Made by a program: the position numbers and the translations under genes. From Fragilaria crotonensis (Eukaryota; Bacillariophyta; Fragilariophyceae; Fragilariales; Fragilariaceae), in NCBI GenBank assembly GCA_022925895.1, contig JAKSYS010000042.1:1-64000 (forward strand): a stretch of 64,000 nucleotides of DNA, given 5' to 3'. Positions 20,981-30,499 of this stretch are shown here, piece after piece. The first letter of the stretch is position 1; every line of letters starts with the position of its first letter. Below the pieces are notes generated by a model. That model had not been told where the DNA came from, searched no databases, and saw only the letters and a program-made list of their open reading frames with translations.

Positions 20981-23536
20981 ATGGCAACTCTCTTGCCTTC
21001 CATGTCCTCCGATGAGGAGGACAACATTGTTAGCGAGAGTAGAGACAAAAACATCGAAGACAGCGATGATGAGGTTGATGGGGACTTTGAGTTTGGTGGT
21101 GTCTTGGGCGAAGACGGCTGGTCTCGCCCGAAGGGCTGGTCCTACCAGACAGCCCTGGATTTGCTGGAGCTGAACGATTCCCAAGGTGCTGGCCAAAAAA
21201 TTCCACGGATGGATATCGCAAACATTATTGCTGCCAAACGCAGAGATATCAAGAGTGCTGCTGCCAAGAAAGTTACTGATGATGACGAGGAAATGGATGA
21301 TGATGACGAGGAAATGGATGACAATGGTGACTCGAGCTCATCAGAAGATGACGAAGACGGTGAAGATAAGGATGTGAACGATGAAGGTAGTGAAAATTCG
21401 GACAGTGATGAATCAGATAGCGAAGACGACCAAGTGGACCAAGATGAGCAGCAGAGATCGCTCGCAGAGGACACATTGAAGTTGAGAGCAGGTAATGACG
21501 AGGATGACAACGACCACGACGAAGACGATGAAGCCCTCGTTGCAAACAAGAAGGAAGCTGAAAAAGTGGCTGCCTACTTTGATACTCATAAAGTGACTTC
21601 GACAGACAGTATTGAAGTCTTTGCTCAGTTGACTCTGTCGCGTCCCTTCCTGAGAGGTGTCGCTGCCATGGGTTTCACCAAACCCACGCCAGTTCAAGCT
21701 GCTGTCATTCCAGCTGCCCTTGCTGGACGCGATATCTGCGCATCTGCTCAAACTGGATCTGGAAAGACTGCAGCTTTTCTTTTGCCTGTGTTGGAGCGAA
21801 TCTATCAACGATCTTCTGGGGGGATCAAGTGCATTATTCTAACCCCAACTCGTGAGCTTGCTGCACAGTGTCTTGGAATGGTAGTGACACTCGCACAGTA
21901 CAGTAATTTACGAGCCTCATTAATTGTTGGAGGTGCGAAGAATGTCCAGTCTCAAGCGTCAGAATTACGAACTGGTCCAGATATTGTTGTGGCAACGCCA
22001 GGTCGCTTGTTGGATCATATTACCAATTCTGCAGGTGTCACCCTTGAGGCAGTCGAATTTCTGGTATTGGACGAGTGTGATCGACTCTTGCAACTGGGAT
22101 TTCAAGAGGAGGTCCACGAGATAGTCAAAGCGTGTCCTTCGGAGCGACAGACTCTTCTTTTCTCCGCTACCTTGAATACGAACGTCGACGAGCTGGTGAA
22201 GCTTAGTTTAAAGCGTCCGGTACGCTTCAAAATCAGCGGCAAGCAAGAGTCAAATTCCACGGAAGTGGAAGTTGCCGAGAGACTGGAACAAGAATTTGTT
22301 CGTGTGAGAACTGGAAATGAGGGCATCAATCGAGAAGGTATGCTTCTAGGTCTACTGACTCGAACCTATGTATCACGCACCATTGTCTTCTTCGACACGA
22401 AGGCACAAGCCCATCGAATGATGATCCTGTGTGGACTTTGCGGAATCAAATGTGCGGAATTACACGGGAATCTGACTCAACTTCAGCGACTCACCGCATT
22501 GGAAGAATTCAGGAAAGGGGATGTGGATATTTTGCTTGCTACAGATCTTGCAGCGAGAGGATTGGACATTGATCGCGTGCATTCTGTTATTAACTTTGAG
22601 ATGCCCAGTCAAGTGGAGACATACGTCCATCGTATTGGTCGTACCGCAAGACGTGGACGAGCTGGTAAGAGTTGCACTTTGATCGGCGAGGGTCGCCGTC
22701 ACTTGATGAAAGACGTCATAAAGGATGCGGAAGAGAAAGTCAAGCGCAGCTCTGGTGATGCATCCAAGGGAATCGGTCAATCTGGAATAATTCGATCTCG
22801 GACAATCCCACAAGGAGTTGTTGCTCATTTTGTTGCAAAAATCAAGTCACTTGAAAGTCACGTGGAAGAAGTCTACCAAGCGGAGGCGATAGCGAAAATG
22901 GACAGACTGGCGGAGATGGAAGTCATGAAGGCGCAAAACCTCATCGAGCATGCGGAAGAGATAAAGTCTCGACCACAGCGCGAGTGGTTTGCCAGTAATC
23001 AGCAGAAAAGTCTGACAAAGGAAGCTATGTCAGAGAAGGCTCGCCTTATTGCTGAGAAGGTGGGAACAGGAACACATCGAATGACACGAAAGAAGCGACG
23101 GGCTCGCGAGGCAAAAGAAGACTTACTCCGCGCCCAGACGGAGCAAAAGGAAGAAGCCGAGGAGAAAGGTGTACGAGCCAAAAAGCCTGTTACTGACAAA
23201 GTCATCAAAACAACTGCGAGAGCCGCAAAACGAGAGAGTCAGCGACAACAGATTAATGAACGAGAGACAAGCGTTGATGACGATGACCGCCGATTGATCA
23301 AAAAACAGAATGCCAAAACGAAGCGGAAAGGTGCGTTTGCGTCAGATTCGCTCGGCGACAGTGCTTTGTTCGAAGAGGAGCGGGTAGCTTTTTCGAAGAA
23401 AGCGAAAGGCGGCGAAGAGGCTCGTCCCAGCACGTATAGCTTCCGTGGCTTTGATCCCTCCAAGGATGGAACGAAGGTTAAGAAACGCGGTGTCCAGAAA
23501 TTCAAATCGAAGAGCAAGTACAAGAGAAGGAAATAG
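20981..23536 (+). CDS. DEAD-box RNA helicase, Drs1/DDX27-like
   Basis: 851 residues from the ATG at 20981 (an upstream in-frame GTG is not used). By family knowledge Drs1/DDX27 acts in the nucleolus in 60S ribosome assembly. Very acidic N-terminal 190 residues precede the helicase core: Q-motif region MGFTKPTPVQ, motif I AQTGSGKT (256-263), Ia PTRELAAQ, Ib TPGR, motif II DECD (364-367) where DEAD is usual, III SAT, V ATDLAARGLDID and VI HRIGRTARRGR. The C-terminal basic coiled region includes EWFASNQQKS and MTRKKRRAREAKEDLLRAQ, seen in the DDX27 group, and ends in a Lys/Arg-rich tail (KKRGVQKFKSKSKYKRRK), a likely nucleolar signal. No disruption. Confidence 0.93.
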   Translation: MATLLPSMSSDEEDNIVSESRDKNIEDSDDEVDGDFEFGGVLGEDGWSRPKGWSYQTALDLLELNDSQGAGQKIPRMDIANIIAAKRRDIKSAAAKKVTDDDEEMDDDDEEMDDNGDSSSSEDDEDGEDKDVNDEGSENSDSDESDSEDDQVDQDEQQRSLAEDTLKLRAGNDEDDNDHDEDDEALVANKKEAEKVAAYFDTHKVTSTDSIEVFAQLTLSRPFLRGVAAMGFTKPTPVQAAVIPAALAGRDICASAQTGSGKTAAFLLPVLERIYQRSSGGIKCIILTPTRELAAQCLGMVVTLAQYSNLRASLIVGGAKNVQSQASELRTGPDIVVATPGRLLDHITNSAGVTLEAVEFLVLDECDRLLQLGFQEEVHEIVKACPSERQTLLFSATLNTNVDELVKLSLKRPVRFKISGKQESNSTEVEVAERLEQEFVRVRTGNEGINREGMLLGLLTRTYVSRTIVFFDTKAQAHRMMILCGLCGIKCAELHGNLTQLQRLTALEEFRKGDVDILLATDLAARGLDIDRVHSVINFEMPSQVETYVHRIGRTARRGRAGKSCTLIGEGRRHLMKDVIKDAEEKVKRSSGDASKGIGQSGIIRSRTIPQGVVAHFVAKIKSLESHVEEVYQAEAIAKMDRLAEMEVMKAQNLIEHAEEIKSRPQREWFASNQQKSLTKEAMSEKARLIAEKVGTGTHRMTRKKRRAREAKEDLLRAQTEQKEEAEEKGVRAKKPVTDKVIKTTARAAKRESQRQQINERETSVDDDDRRLIKKQNAKTKRKGAFASDSLGDSALFEEERVAFSKKAKGGEEARPSTYSFRGFDPSKDGTKVKKRGVQKFKSKSKYKRRK

Positions 23537-23839
23537 GCTTTAAGCGCGGCATGATTGCTCTGTGCTGAAGAAAAGTTTCGGGTCGATTGTGGACCACTGG
23601 GTCAAGAGCATAAGTATCCGAACAATGCGATGCAATGAGTCCTTGTACTCTTATACCATGATTATTTTACAAGAAATCTTGACTTCTTGCCACACCCATA
23701 GCCCTATTTCCACATGTTCACAGCCTGTAATACAGCCAAAGAAGTAGAAAACTCACTGGTTTAATCAATAATACTGCTGTACTTCGAATGAAACGTGTAT
23801 GGACGCCGTTCGATTCAGTCTATGATCGATGGGCGGAAG
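23537..23839. other. Short convergent spacer
   Basis: 303 bp between the helicase and MAT1 stops. Nothing recognisable. Confidence 0.5.
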
Positions 23840-24892
23840 TCATACTTCGAGTGTTGGGAATAGCGACGAAACAGCTTCGTTCCAGTTTCTTTCAGACGTT
23901 GCGATGTTGCCGCCACTTGGAATGCCAGATCCAGCACTTTGTCGCTTTCGGTACAACTCTCGATCCATCTTTGTTTCTCGCTGCAAACCTCCTTCAGGTT
24001 CCCTTACCCGCGGTTGTGAAGTATTGTTCGCAGCGGCTCCGCGTCCTTGTCGTCTCAATTCATTGCGATATCCCAACATTTGAGCTGCCTTGAGTTCTGC
24101 CGATACTTCTTCGCGCTCTCCAAGGAGGACTTCTGCAGCTTCTTGCTTGAATTTCTGCTTCGTCAGGGCGATCGCCCTCTCCTCTTGCTTAAATTCGCGC
24201 TTCATTCGTTCGGCAATTCGCTGCTCGGCCGCGATCCTGTCGGCAATACTTCGTTCTTCATCGGCGCGTTGACTCTGACGAATAACAATGCGGGATCGAT
24301 TTGCCTCTTCGTAGGCTTTCACCTTGGCTTTCATTTCTTCAGCGTTGGGCTCTTCATTGACAATTGTATATACTACCGGTATTTTGAAAGCCGTTGTTGA
24401 GTAGACCAACACGAGGGAAAAGTTCTCCTGTTATCTTGCACTTACTGATATCTTCGACTTCCTCCAGGTAGTTATTGTATTCGATCAGGGTGTCAAAATC
24501 TGACTCGACCTTGTTAAAGACCTTGGTGACACGGCGTCGCCAACTGGTATCCTTTTCTACCATCACATCGTCCAGTGTTCTAGTAGAGAGTGTAACTCGT
24601 TTGACAGCAATACCATCGATCGGACAACAAAATTCTTTCCGCCGTGATAGCTCTCGTTCGACGCACGATGTACAACTAATGAGGAGGGGTCGAGAAAACA
24701 CGTTGATGTCAGTATAAGGGTGTCAAATCAGAAAGACTTGGCTAAAGGCACAACGATAGGTGCTTACAATTGGTGACCGCATCCTACAGTCGCATTTGTC
24801 TGTAAGGAGCTTTGTGAGGTCAGGTTCGATGAATCTCCCTCTGCTGTGTCGCAAATGGCGCACCGAAAGAGATCGTCATCGTCGTCATCCAT
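23840..24892 (-). CDS. MNAT1: CDK-activating kinase assembly factor MAT1 / TFB3 (TFIIH subunit), 3 exons
   Basis: Exons are 24892-24768, 24675-24446 and 24372-23840 (295 residues; human MAT1 is 309). Introns are 92 and 73 bp with GTAAGC...TTAG and GTAAGT...GTAG ends. Splicing reconstructs an N-terminal C3HC4 RING: Cys 11 and 14, then GCGHQFCTSCVERELS and CCPIDG, the MAT1 type. The middle matches MAT1 (VFNKVESDFDTLIEYNNYLEE, DIIYTIVNEEPNAEEMKAKV, AYEEANRSRIVI) and is followed by a long charged helix. The protein bridges CDK7/cyclin H to core TFIIH in the nucleus. An unusual run of six Asp follows the start Met. It lies head-to-head with NEMF. Confidence 0.93.
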
Positions 24893-25590
24893 TGTCCGAT
24901 TGCGTTGGAAATACTCGACCACCACCTGATATCCGATAATCCGATTGCCAACGAGCATTATATTGCATACGACATACGACCGTGCTAATTGTACCGGTTA
25001 TGACGGTACCAGTAGCGTTTTTCTCGTAAAATGTACTGGTACGATGTTTTGCCGGTAGAACTCCGTACTCCGTTGCATGTACAAATGTACTGTCTTGCGG
25101 TATTAACTACTACTACCAGTAGTAGACTACCGGTAGAGACTACTACTACCGGTTGTCTACTACAAGTAGCTAGTAGTGAAGTTCTCGTGGTTCTCCAAAT
25201 ATCCATTGCTACAAGATACTCCTACTCAGTACACGTAGAACTCATAACCTACGTTCTAGTAGTAGAGTCTGGACGAAGTAGTTCTACTTATGGTCGTACT
25301 GAGTACACAGGAGACTGCATCGCTGAGCCACTCGTCCTTTGAGATCGGCAAAACAGTTAAAATGATTTGACCTGACTGTCTCCAGTGGTCACCTTGCGGT
25401 TTTTCTTCGTTTACCTTCCATCCAACTCGGATCGTGGCTTCGATGAACAACTGTCTCGTTCTTTCCTTTTCCTCAAGTCGTTCATTTGGTTGTGTTCTTG
25501 CTGGCGTTTCAACCACTGTTGCTGCGTCCATAAAAAGAAACGCAAGTCAGTCTCATCTTTCGGTCAGGTCAGGATCATCCGAAATCGAGC
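24893..25590. promoter_or_regulatory. Divergent spacer MAT1 / NEMF
   Basis: About 700 bp. Positions 25000-25290 are packed with TAC-TAC, CCGGTAG and GTAC words that form many small inverted repeats. The NEMF-proximal part contains a possible small minus-strand ORF (25256-25531). Confidence 0.5.
25256..25531 (-). CDS. Possible small hypothetical protein or first exon
   Basis: 91 codons from ATG 25531. The first 70 residues (VVETPARTQPNERLEEKERT and onward) look coding in composition, but the last 20 run into the GTAC-rich repeat tract, which suggests an exon boundary or chance. A second frame of the same strand is also open. It is 59 bp from the NEMF start, head-to-head. No family recognised. 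Confidence 0.25.
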   Translation of the reverse strand: MDAATVVETPARTQPNERLEEKERTRQLFIEATIRVGWKVNEEKPQGDHWRQSGQIILTVLPISKDEWLSDAVSCVLSTTISRTTSSRLYY

Positions 25591-28500
25591 ATGGGTAAAA
25601 GTCGCCACACCTCCAAAGTCCGCTTCGATGGCTTAGATGTGGCAGCCATGGTGAATGAACTGAGGAGAGAACTTCTGGGACGCCGGATTGTAAATATTTA
25701 CGATGGTGTTAGTGACAGTGACGCCTATTTATTGAAGCTAGACGGGGATGGGAAACACATGTTATTTCTCGACTCGGGGATCCGTTTTCATACGACAAGA
25801 CACCAAACGCTGTTGCAGCAGGAGGGAATGCCTTCGCCGTTTTGTTCTAAATTGAGAAAACACCTTAGAGGATTGCGTCTGGAACGCGTTGTTCAACTGG
25901 GAAACTACGATCGCGTTGTTAACTTTGTCTTTGGTACTGGTGAAGCCAGGCACTCACTAATTCTGGAGCTGTATGCAAGAGGCAATATCATATTGACAAA
26001 GGCTGATTATACCATTTTGGCTTTGCTTCGTTCGCACGACTACGATCAGGTCTCTGTCAAAGTCGGACAAATTTATCCCGTCACCTATGCAACCAGTGCG
26101 GCAAATACCCAGACCGGATTGATGACCATGACGGCAGAACAGGCTTTGGCATGGGCCAAGGATGAACTCAACGAGCATGCATCGAAGCTTGACGAAAGCA
26201 AGAAAAATAAAGCTGCGTCAGTCATGCCCCTCAAAGCCTTTTTGCTGAAACCCTCGTCAGGAGTCTATCATTATGGGCCTTCGCTCTTGGAGCATTGCAT
26301 CTTGCATGCTGGTTTGAATCCGGAAACCAAGATTGGGCTCGAAACGATCGATACAGTTTTTTCAATAGAAGAATGGTCGCGGTTGATCAAGGCGCTTCAG
26401 GAAGAGGGAACCGCGAGAATCAACGCCGTTGAAAACGACGAAACACCAGGGTACACCGTGTATCGCTTCAAGGACAAGGCGCCTGAAGAAAGCAGAGCTG
26501 ATAATGACAATAAATTGGGCGGTGGTCTTGCTCATGTTGATAAAGTCCTTGAAGAATTCCAGCCACATCTTTTAAAACAGCACGAAGGCCGACCGCACAT
26601 TCAGTACGCTTCGTTTTCTGAGGCTGTTGATGACTTTTTTGCTCATCTCGGAGGTCAGAAACAATCCCTGCGTGCTGAGGCAGCGGAAGCCCATGCTCAT
26701 CAGAAACTAGAAAAAATTCGCAAGGATGTTCAACAGCGTGTTGAAACACTTCAGAGGGAACAAGAGAAACTCAAGGAGCATGCCGAGTTGATTGAGTTGC
26801 ACGCTGATGATGTGGACAAGGCCCTCAGTGTCATCAATTCGGCTCTCGATGCGGGAATGGATTGGGAAGCGCTTCAGCAACTGGTTGAAGTGGAACAGAC
26901 GAATCGCAATCCAATCGCACTTTTGATCCACAAGCTGGAGCTCGAGCAAGATGCCATGGTTTTATCATTGCCAATCCTACCTGTTACTGGTGAAGAAGAC
27001 AGCACGAACGTCCCTCACATAAATGTAACTATCTCACTCCAAGAATCGGCCTTTGGAAACGCTCGCGTCATGTTTGCCAAATACAGAGCATACAAGGAAA
27101 AATCTGTGAAGACATTGGAAGCTTCCACCAAGGCCCTAAAGGCTGCGGAAGAGTCAGCACAACGTCAACTGGCCGAAGCACAAAAGAAAAGTAAGTTGAC
27201 CACAACGATTCAGGCGACGAGGAAGCCTCAGTGGTTCGAAAAATTCCACTGGTTCATAACTTCCGACAACTATTTAGTTCTGGGTGGTAAAGACGCTCAT
27301 CAAAACGAAATTCTTGTCAAGCGATACCTCAGAGCCGGTGATGCCTATCTACATGCCGATGTTCATGGGGCAGCGTCATGCATCTTGAGAGCAAAGCGTC
27401 ACCGCCTCACGAATGGGAAGACCGTTTCCGTCCCTTTGTCAGATCAAGCCCTCAGAGAAGCTGGCAATTTCACCATTTGCCGATCATCAGCGTGGGGTTC
27501 AAAAATGGTGACATCCGCTTGGTGGGTCGAGTCTCACCAAGTGTCGAAGACGGCTCCGTCTGGTGAGTACCTGACAGTGGGATCTTTCATGGTGCGAGGA
27601 AAGAAGAACTTTCTTCCCCCTAGTCAACTGGAAATGGGCCTCGCTGTGTTGTTCAGACTAGGCGACGACGATAGCATATCCCGGCACAAGAATGACAGAC
27701 GTGATTTCGCGTTGATTGATTCGTTTGGCGACGAAGAATCTGCCGAACTGAAGTTGCCACAACGCTCTGCCAAAGATTATGTCGCCTCAAATGAAGATGC
27801 TGATAATGCCAACAACATGCCAATGGAATCCACCGGGGCCGCGCCTGAAAATGGAGACGCCATGTCGATTGAAAGTGACGTGAATATTCCAAGCCACAAA
27901 GACATACTTCTTGAAGCCCAGGACGACGGCACTCGGCAAGAGATACCGACGTTGTGCGACACTGATAATCTGGAAGGAGCAATTGCTCTGGATGGGGAAA
28001 CGGAAGCGGCGGAAACAAAACGGAAGGCCAAAGGCCTTTCTGTTAAGGAAAGGAAGCTCATCAAGAAGTATGGTTCGTTAGAGGCAGCTCAGAAAGCTGC
28101 GGAAGAACGTAGTGTCGCGGAGAAACCGTCGGACGTGCCTGTCACGACAATTGCACCAGTATTGGGCGAAGACATAGCAACCGCTGATTTACAGGGTCGA
28201 GCAAAACGTGGAAAGCGAGGCAAAGTGAAGAAAGCCGCTAGACGATACGCGGATCAAGATGAGGAAGATAAGGAGCTTGCTCTCATGGCCCTACATGGCG
28301 GGGAGAGAAGGTTCCGTGAGCGTACAAAATCGGCTCCCAATAAGCCTACGTCAGAGATCCAAGCGCTGGCAGGGGCTGAAACCCAGGCTCTCCTAGTGAA
28401 GAATGCCGCCGACGTGGCAGAATCACTGCCTGAAGAAGTAAAAATCATTCTAGCCGAATGTGTCAGTGTTCAAACCGGCACTGGCGAAAAGGTCGTGCGA

Positions 28501-29172
28501 TGGGACAAGTTCGATGCAGATGTCCTCGGCGAACAGCTGGGTTCTTTGCAATCGCTCGAACAGCAGCTTGCCGCTGCGCAGCGATTGTTGGAATTGAAGC
28601 TGACTAGTCGTGTAGACAACTTCTCTGCCAGTCTTTCGGGTATCATCAGAACTGTCAAGAAGTTTGGACATCTGCAGGTGAAAGACGGTGAAGAGGCAGG
28701 TGGGCAACGGAAAACCAAGGCTGAAAAGGAAAAAGAGAGAGACGCTTGGAATCAGACACTTGCAGCTGAAGGTATTATCACCGATGGTGATGTTGACGAC
28801 GACTTGGTAGATGACACTGTCGAAGTTAGCAAGCTCACTGGGGTTCCTGTTGGCGAAGATTCGTTATTGTATGCAGTTCCAGTGTGTGCTCCGTATCAGA
28901 CTCTGGCGAAGTACAAGTACAAGATTAAGCTAACACCCGGGAACCTCAAACGCGGGAAGGCATCCAAGCAATGCATTGAACTGTTCCTGAGAGGTGATGG
29001 GGACAAGTCGCTTCCAGCCGAACGAAATCGTGAGCTGATTAAGCGCGTTGGCGACAACGACTGGGTACAAGTTATGTGCTCGGACGTGAAGTTATCGGCT
29101 CCAGGGATTACCAAAACTACGAAAGCGAACAAAACAGCCAAGAAAGGTATGAAACATTCGCAAGCCTTCTGA
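25591..29172 (+). CDS. NEMF/Rqc2/Tae2-type ribosome quality-control protein (NFACT family)
   Basis: 1193 residues, single exon. By family knowledge Rqc2/NEMF binds stalled 60S subunits carrying peptidyl-tRNA, recruits the E3 ligase Listerin/Ltn1 and can add C-terminal tails. The N-terminal NFACT-N domain begins RFDGLDVAAMVNELRREL and includes LYARGNIILTKADYTIL. A long coiled coil spans about 370-540. The NFACT-R domain begins near residue 550 (WFEKFHWFITSDNYLVLGGK, AYLHADVHGAASCIL). A low-complexity acidic/Lys region follows, and the NFACT-C domain is near the end (YAVPVCAPYQTLAKYKYKIK, LTPGNLKRGKA). Somewhat longer than human NEMF (about 1076). No breaks. Confidence 0.94.
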   Translation: MGKSRHTSKVRFDGLDVAAMVNELRRELLGRRIVNIYDGVSDSDAYLLKLDGDGKHMLFLDSGIRFHTTRHQTLLQQEGMPSPFCSKLRKHLRGLRLERVVQLGNYDRVVNFVFGTGEARHSLILELYARGNIILTKADYTILALLRSHDYDQVSVKVGQIYPVTYATSAANTQTGLMTMTAEQALAWAKDELNEHASKLDESKKNKAASVMPLKAFLLKPSSGVYHYGPSLLEHCILHAGLNPETKIGLETIDTVFSIEEWSRLIKALQEEGTARINAVENDETPGYTVYRFKDKAPEESRADNDNKLGGGLAHVDKVLEEFQPHLLKQHEGRPHIQYASFSEAVDDFFAHLGGQKQSLRAEAAEAHAHQKLEKIRKDVQQRVETLQREQEKLKEHAELIELHADDVDKALSVINSALDAGMDWEALQQLVEVEQTNRNPIALLIHKLELEQDAMVLSLPILPVTGEEDSTNVPHINVTISLQESAFGNARVMFAKYRAYKEKSVKTLEASTKALKAAEESAQRQLAEAQKKSKLTTTIQATRKPQWFEKFHWFITSDNYLVLGGKDAHQNEILVKRYLRAGDAYLHADVHGAASCILRAKRHRLTNGKTVSVPLSDQALREAGNFTICRSSAWGSKMVTSAWWVESHQVSKTAPSGEYLTVGSFMVRGKKNFLPPSQLEMGLAVLFRLGDDDSISRHKNDRRDFALIDSFGDEESAELKLPQRSAKDYVASNEDADNANNMPMESTGAAPENGDAMSIESDVNIPSHKDILLEAQDDGTRQEIPTLCDTDNLEGAIALDGETEAAETKRKAKGLSVKERKLIKKYGSLEAAQKAAEERSVAEKPSDVPVTTIAPVLGEDIATADLQGRAKRGKRGKVKKAARRYADQDEEDKELALMALHGGERRFRERTKSAPNKPTSEIQALAGAETQALLVKNAADVAESLPEEVKIILAECVSVQTGTGEKVVRWDKFDADVLGEQLGSLQSLEQQLAAAQRLLELKLTSRVDNFSASLSGIIRTVKKFGHLQVKDGEEAGGQRKTKAEKEKERDAWNQTLAAEGIITDGDVDDDLVDDTVEVSKLTGVPVGEDSLLYAVPVCAPYQTLAKYKYKIKLTPGNLKRGKASKQCIELFLRGDGDKSLPAERNRELIKRVGDNDWVQVMCSDVKLSAPGITKTTKANKTAKKGMKHSQAF

Positions 29173-29617
29173 AAACAAACGAACCTTGCTTCCCTGTCTC
29201 CGATGGCATACGCATTTAGATGCATGGTGAGAACATTGTGAAGGGACTAAGCGCTGCTCTACGCGCGATCGCGTTCTGCTTCGCAACAATCAGAGTTGTT
29301 GGAAGATCATGGATGATTTCGTCGCTCACCCGCGAGTTTGACGGTATTGACAATTCAATCGCCTCGAAGTTGTGCTCATCCTCCTGCTTCTAAATGTAAT
29401 CCTCAATGATTCTCTTTTACTCAAGGATTGCTCTCGTTTTGGTCCACATGAGGTTCGCTGTGACGAGACAGCTCAGATGAACCTTGAATCCTCCAGTTCT
29501 TTTTGCAGATCCTCAATTTGTGCATCTCGCAGCTCCATCGCCGCAACCATTCTATTATGTTTTCCTCGGTATCGATGATGCAAACTAAGTAATGCTCATT
29601 TTCGAATTATAGTCTTT
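29173..29617. other. Spacer 3' of NEMF with a possible small coding remnant
   Basis: On the minus strand at about 29477-29590 there is a protein-like tail (HNRMVAAMELRDAQIEDLQ followed by KELEDS and a stop) preceded by an AG acceptor-like site; it could be a last exon. Otherwise nothing is seen. Confidence 0.3.
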
Positions 29618-30440
29618 CATTCTTCGTCATCGGAAACTTTGGTTGTCTCGTTCACGACAATGACATCGCCGCCCACAATTGCGGTCGCCTTTTCGTAAAA
29701 CAAAACGCCACACGGACTTCCGTTTCTGTGTTCTCTTGATGTGGCCACTTGTAAAAGATGTTGTCATCCCGTGCAAGCGTTTCTGTATTTTCCTGCCACA
29801 CACACCAACGGTTGTTGTGGCGGCTTGAGTATCATCCACCAAAACATGATCAGATTTGTTCCATCCGTTGCATGCACCTCCCTTCGAAAGAATTGATGAG
29901 AAATCTTCCGTCAAACTTTTGTCGGCATCTAAGAGTGACTTCGGACGACATCGAACCTGCGACACTGGTTCATGAATGTCAGCGTTTGCCGCGACCTTCC
30001 TATTACTGCTACAGAGAAGTGGAGAATGATTGACGTCGAAACTGATTATATCTGCGTTCCCTTTCATCGGACTCAAGATCGATGAGGCGATGACAACGAG
30101 GTCCTTTGGCATCATCAAGTGCCTTTCCGTCTAGTGACAAGGATGCGTCCTGACATGGAGCATTTTTTCCACTAGTAGTAGATCATTAGTACGAAGCAAC
30201 AACTCGGTGAAATACTGGATGTCGACAGATCTTACGTCCAGCGAGGGCTGTAAATGATGAGATACTCCTAGAGCTCATTCCTCCATGGAGGAAAAAAAGC
30301 TGTTGTGAATCGATTAATAAAAACGTGAACAACGCCAGGGCAACCGCGATAAGTTCCGCGGGAGTCGTTTCACCATCCGTCGACCCGTCATCTGACCGGG
30401 TAGATTTGAAGTCCAACTTGACGCGCTGTTCATTTTTAAA
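29618..30440 (-). CDS. Poorly resolved multi-exon gene, unknown product
   Basis: Several coding-like segments lie in order on the minus strand but in different frames, so introns or decay must separate them. First, about 30440-30210: acidic/Thr stretch then a hydrophobic helix (ELIAVALALFTFLLIDSQ). Second, about 30149-30030: DGKALDDAKGPRCHRLIDLE and ESDERERRYNQ. Third, about 30010-29810: NADIHEPVSQVRCRPKSLLD and GWNKSDHVLVDDTQ. Fourth, about 29735-29618: GVLFYEKATAIVGGDVIVVN, ending NETTKVSDDEE and a stop. Candidate splice sites exist between them, but I could not find one model that keeps frame throughout. No ATG precedes the first segment in frame. No family recognised. It lies just downstream of the sigma factor on the same strand. 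Confidence 0.35.
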
Positions 30441-30499
30441 TGAAGCAGCACATCAATCATGAAGCATACATGAAGAGTCAATGTTGGTTTTGCTAAAAC

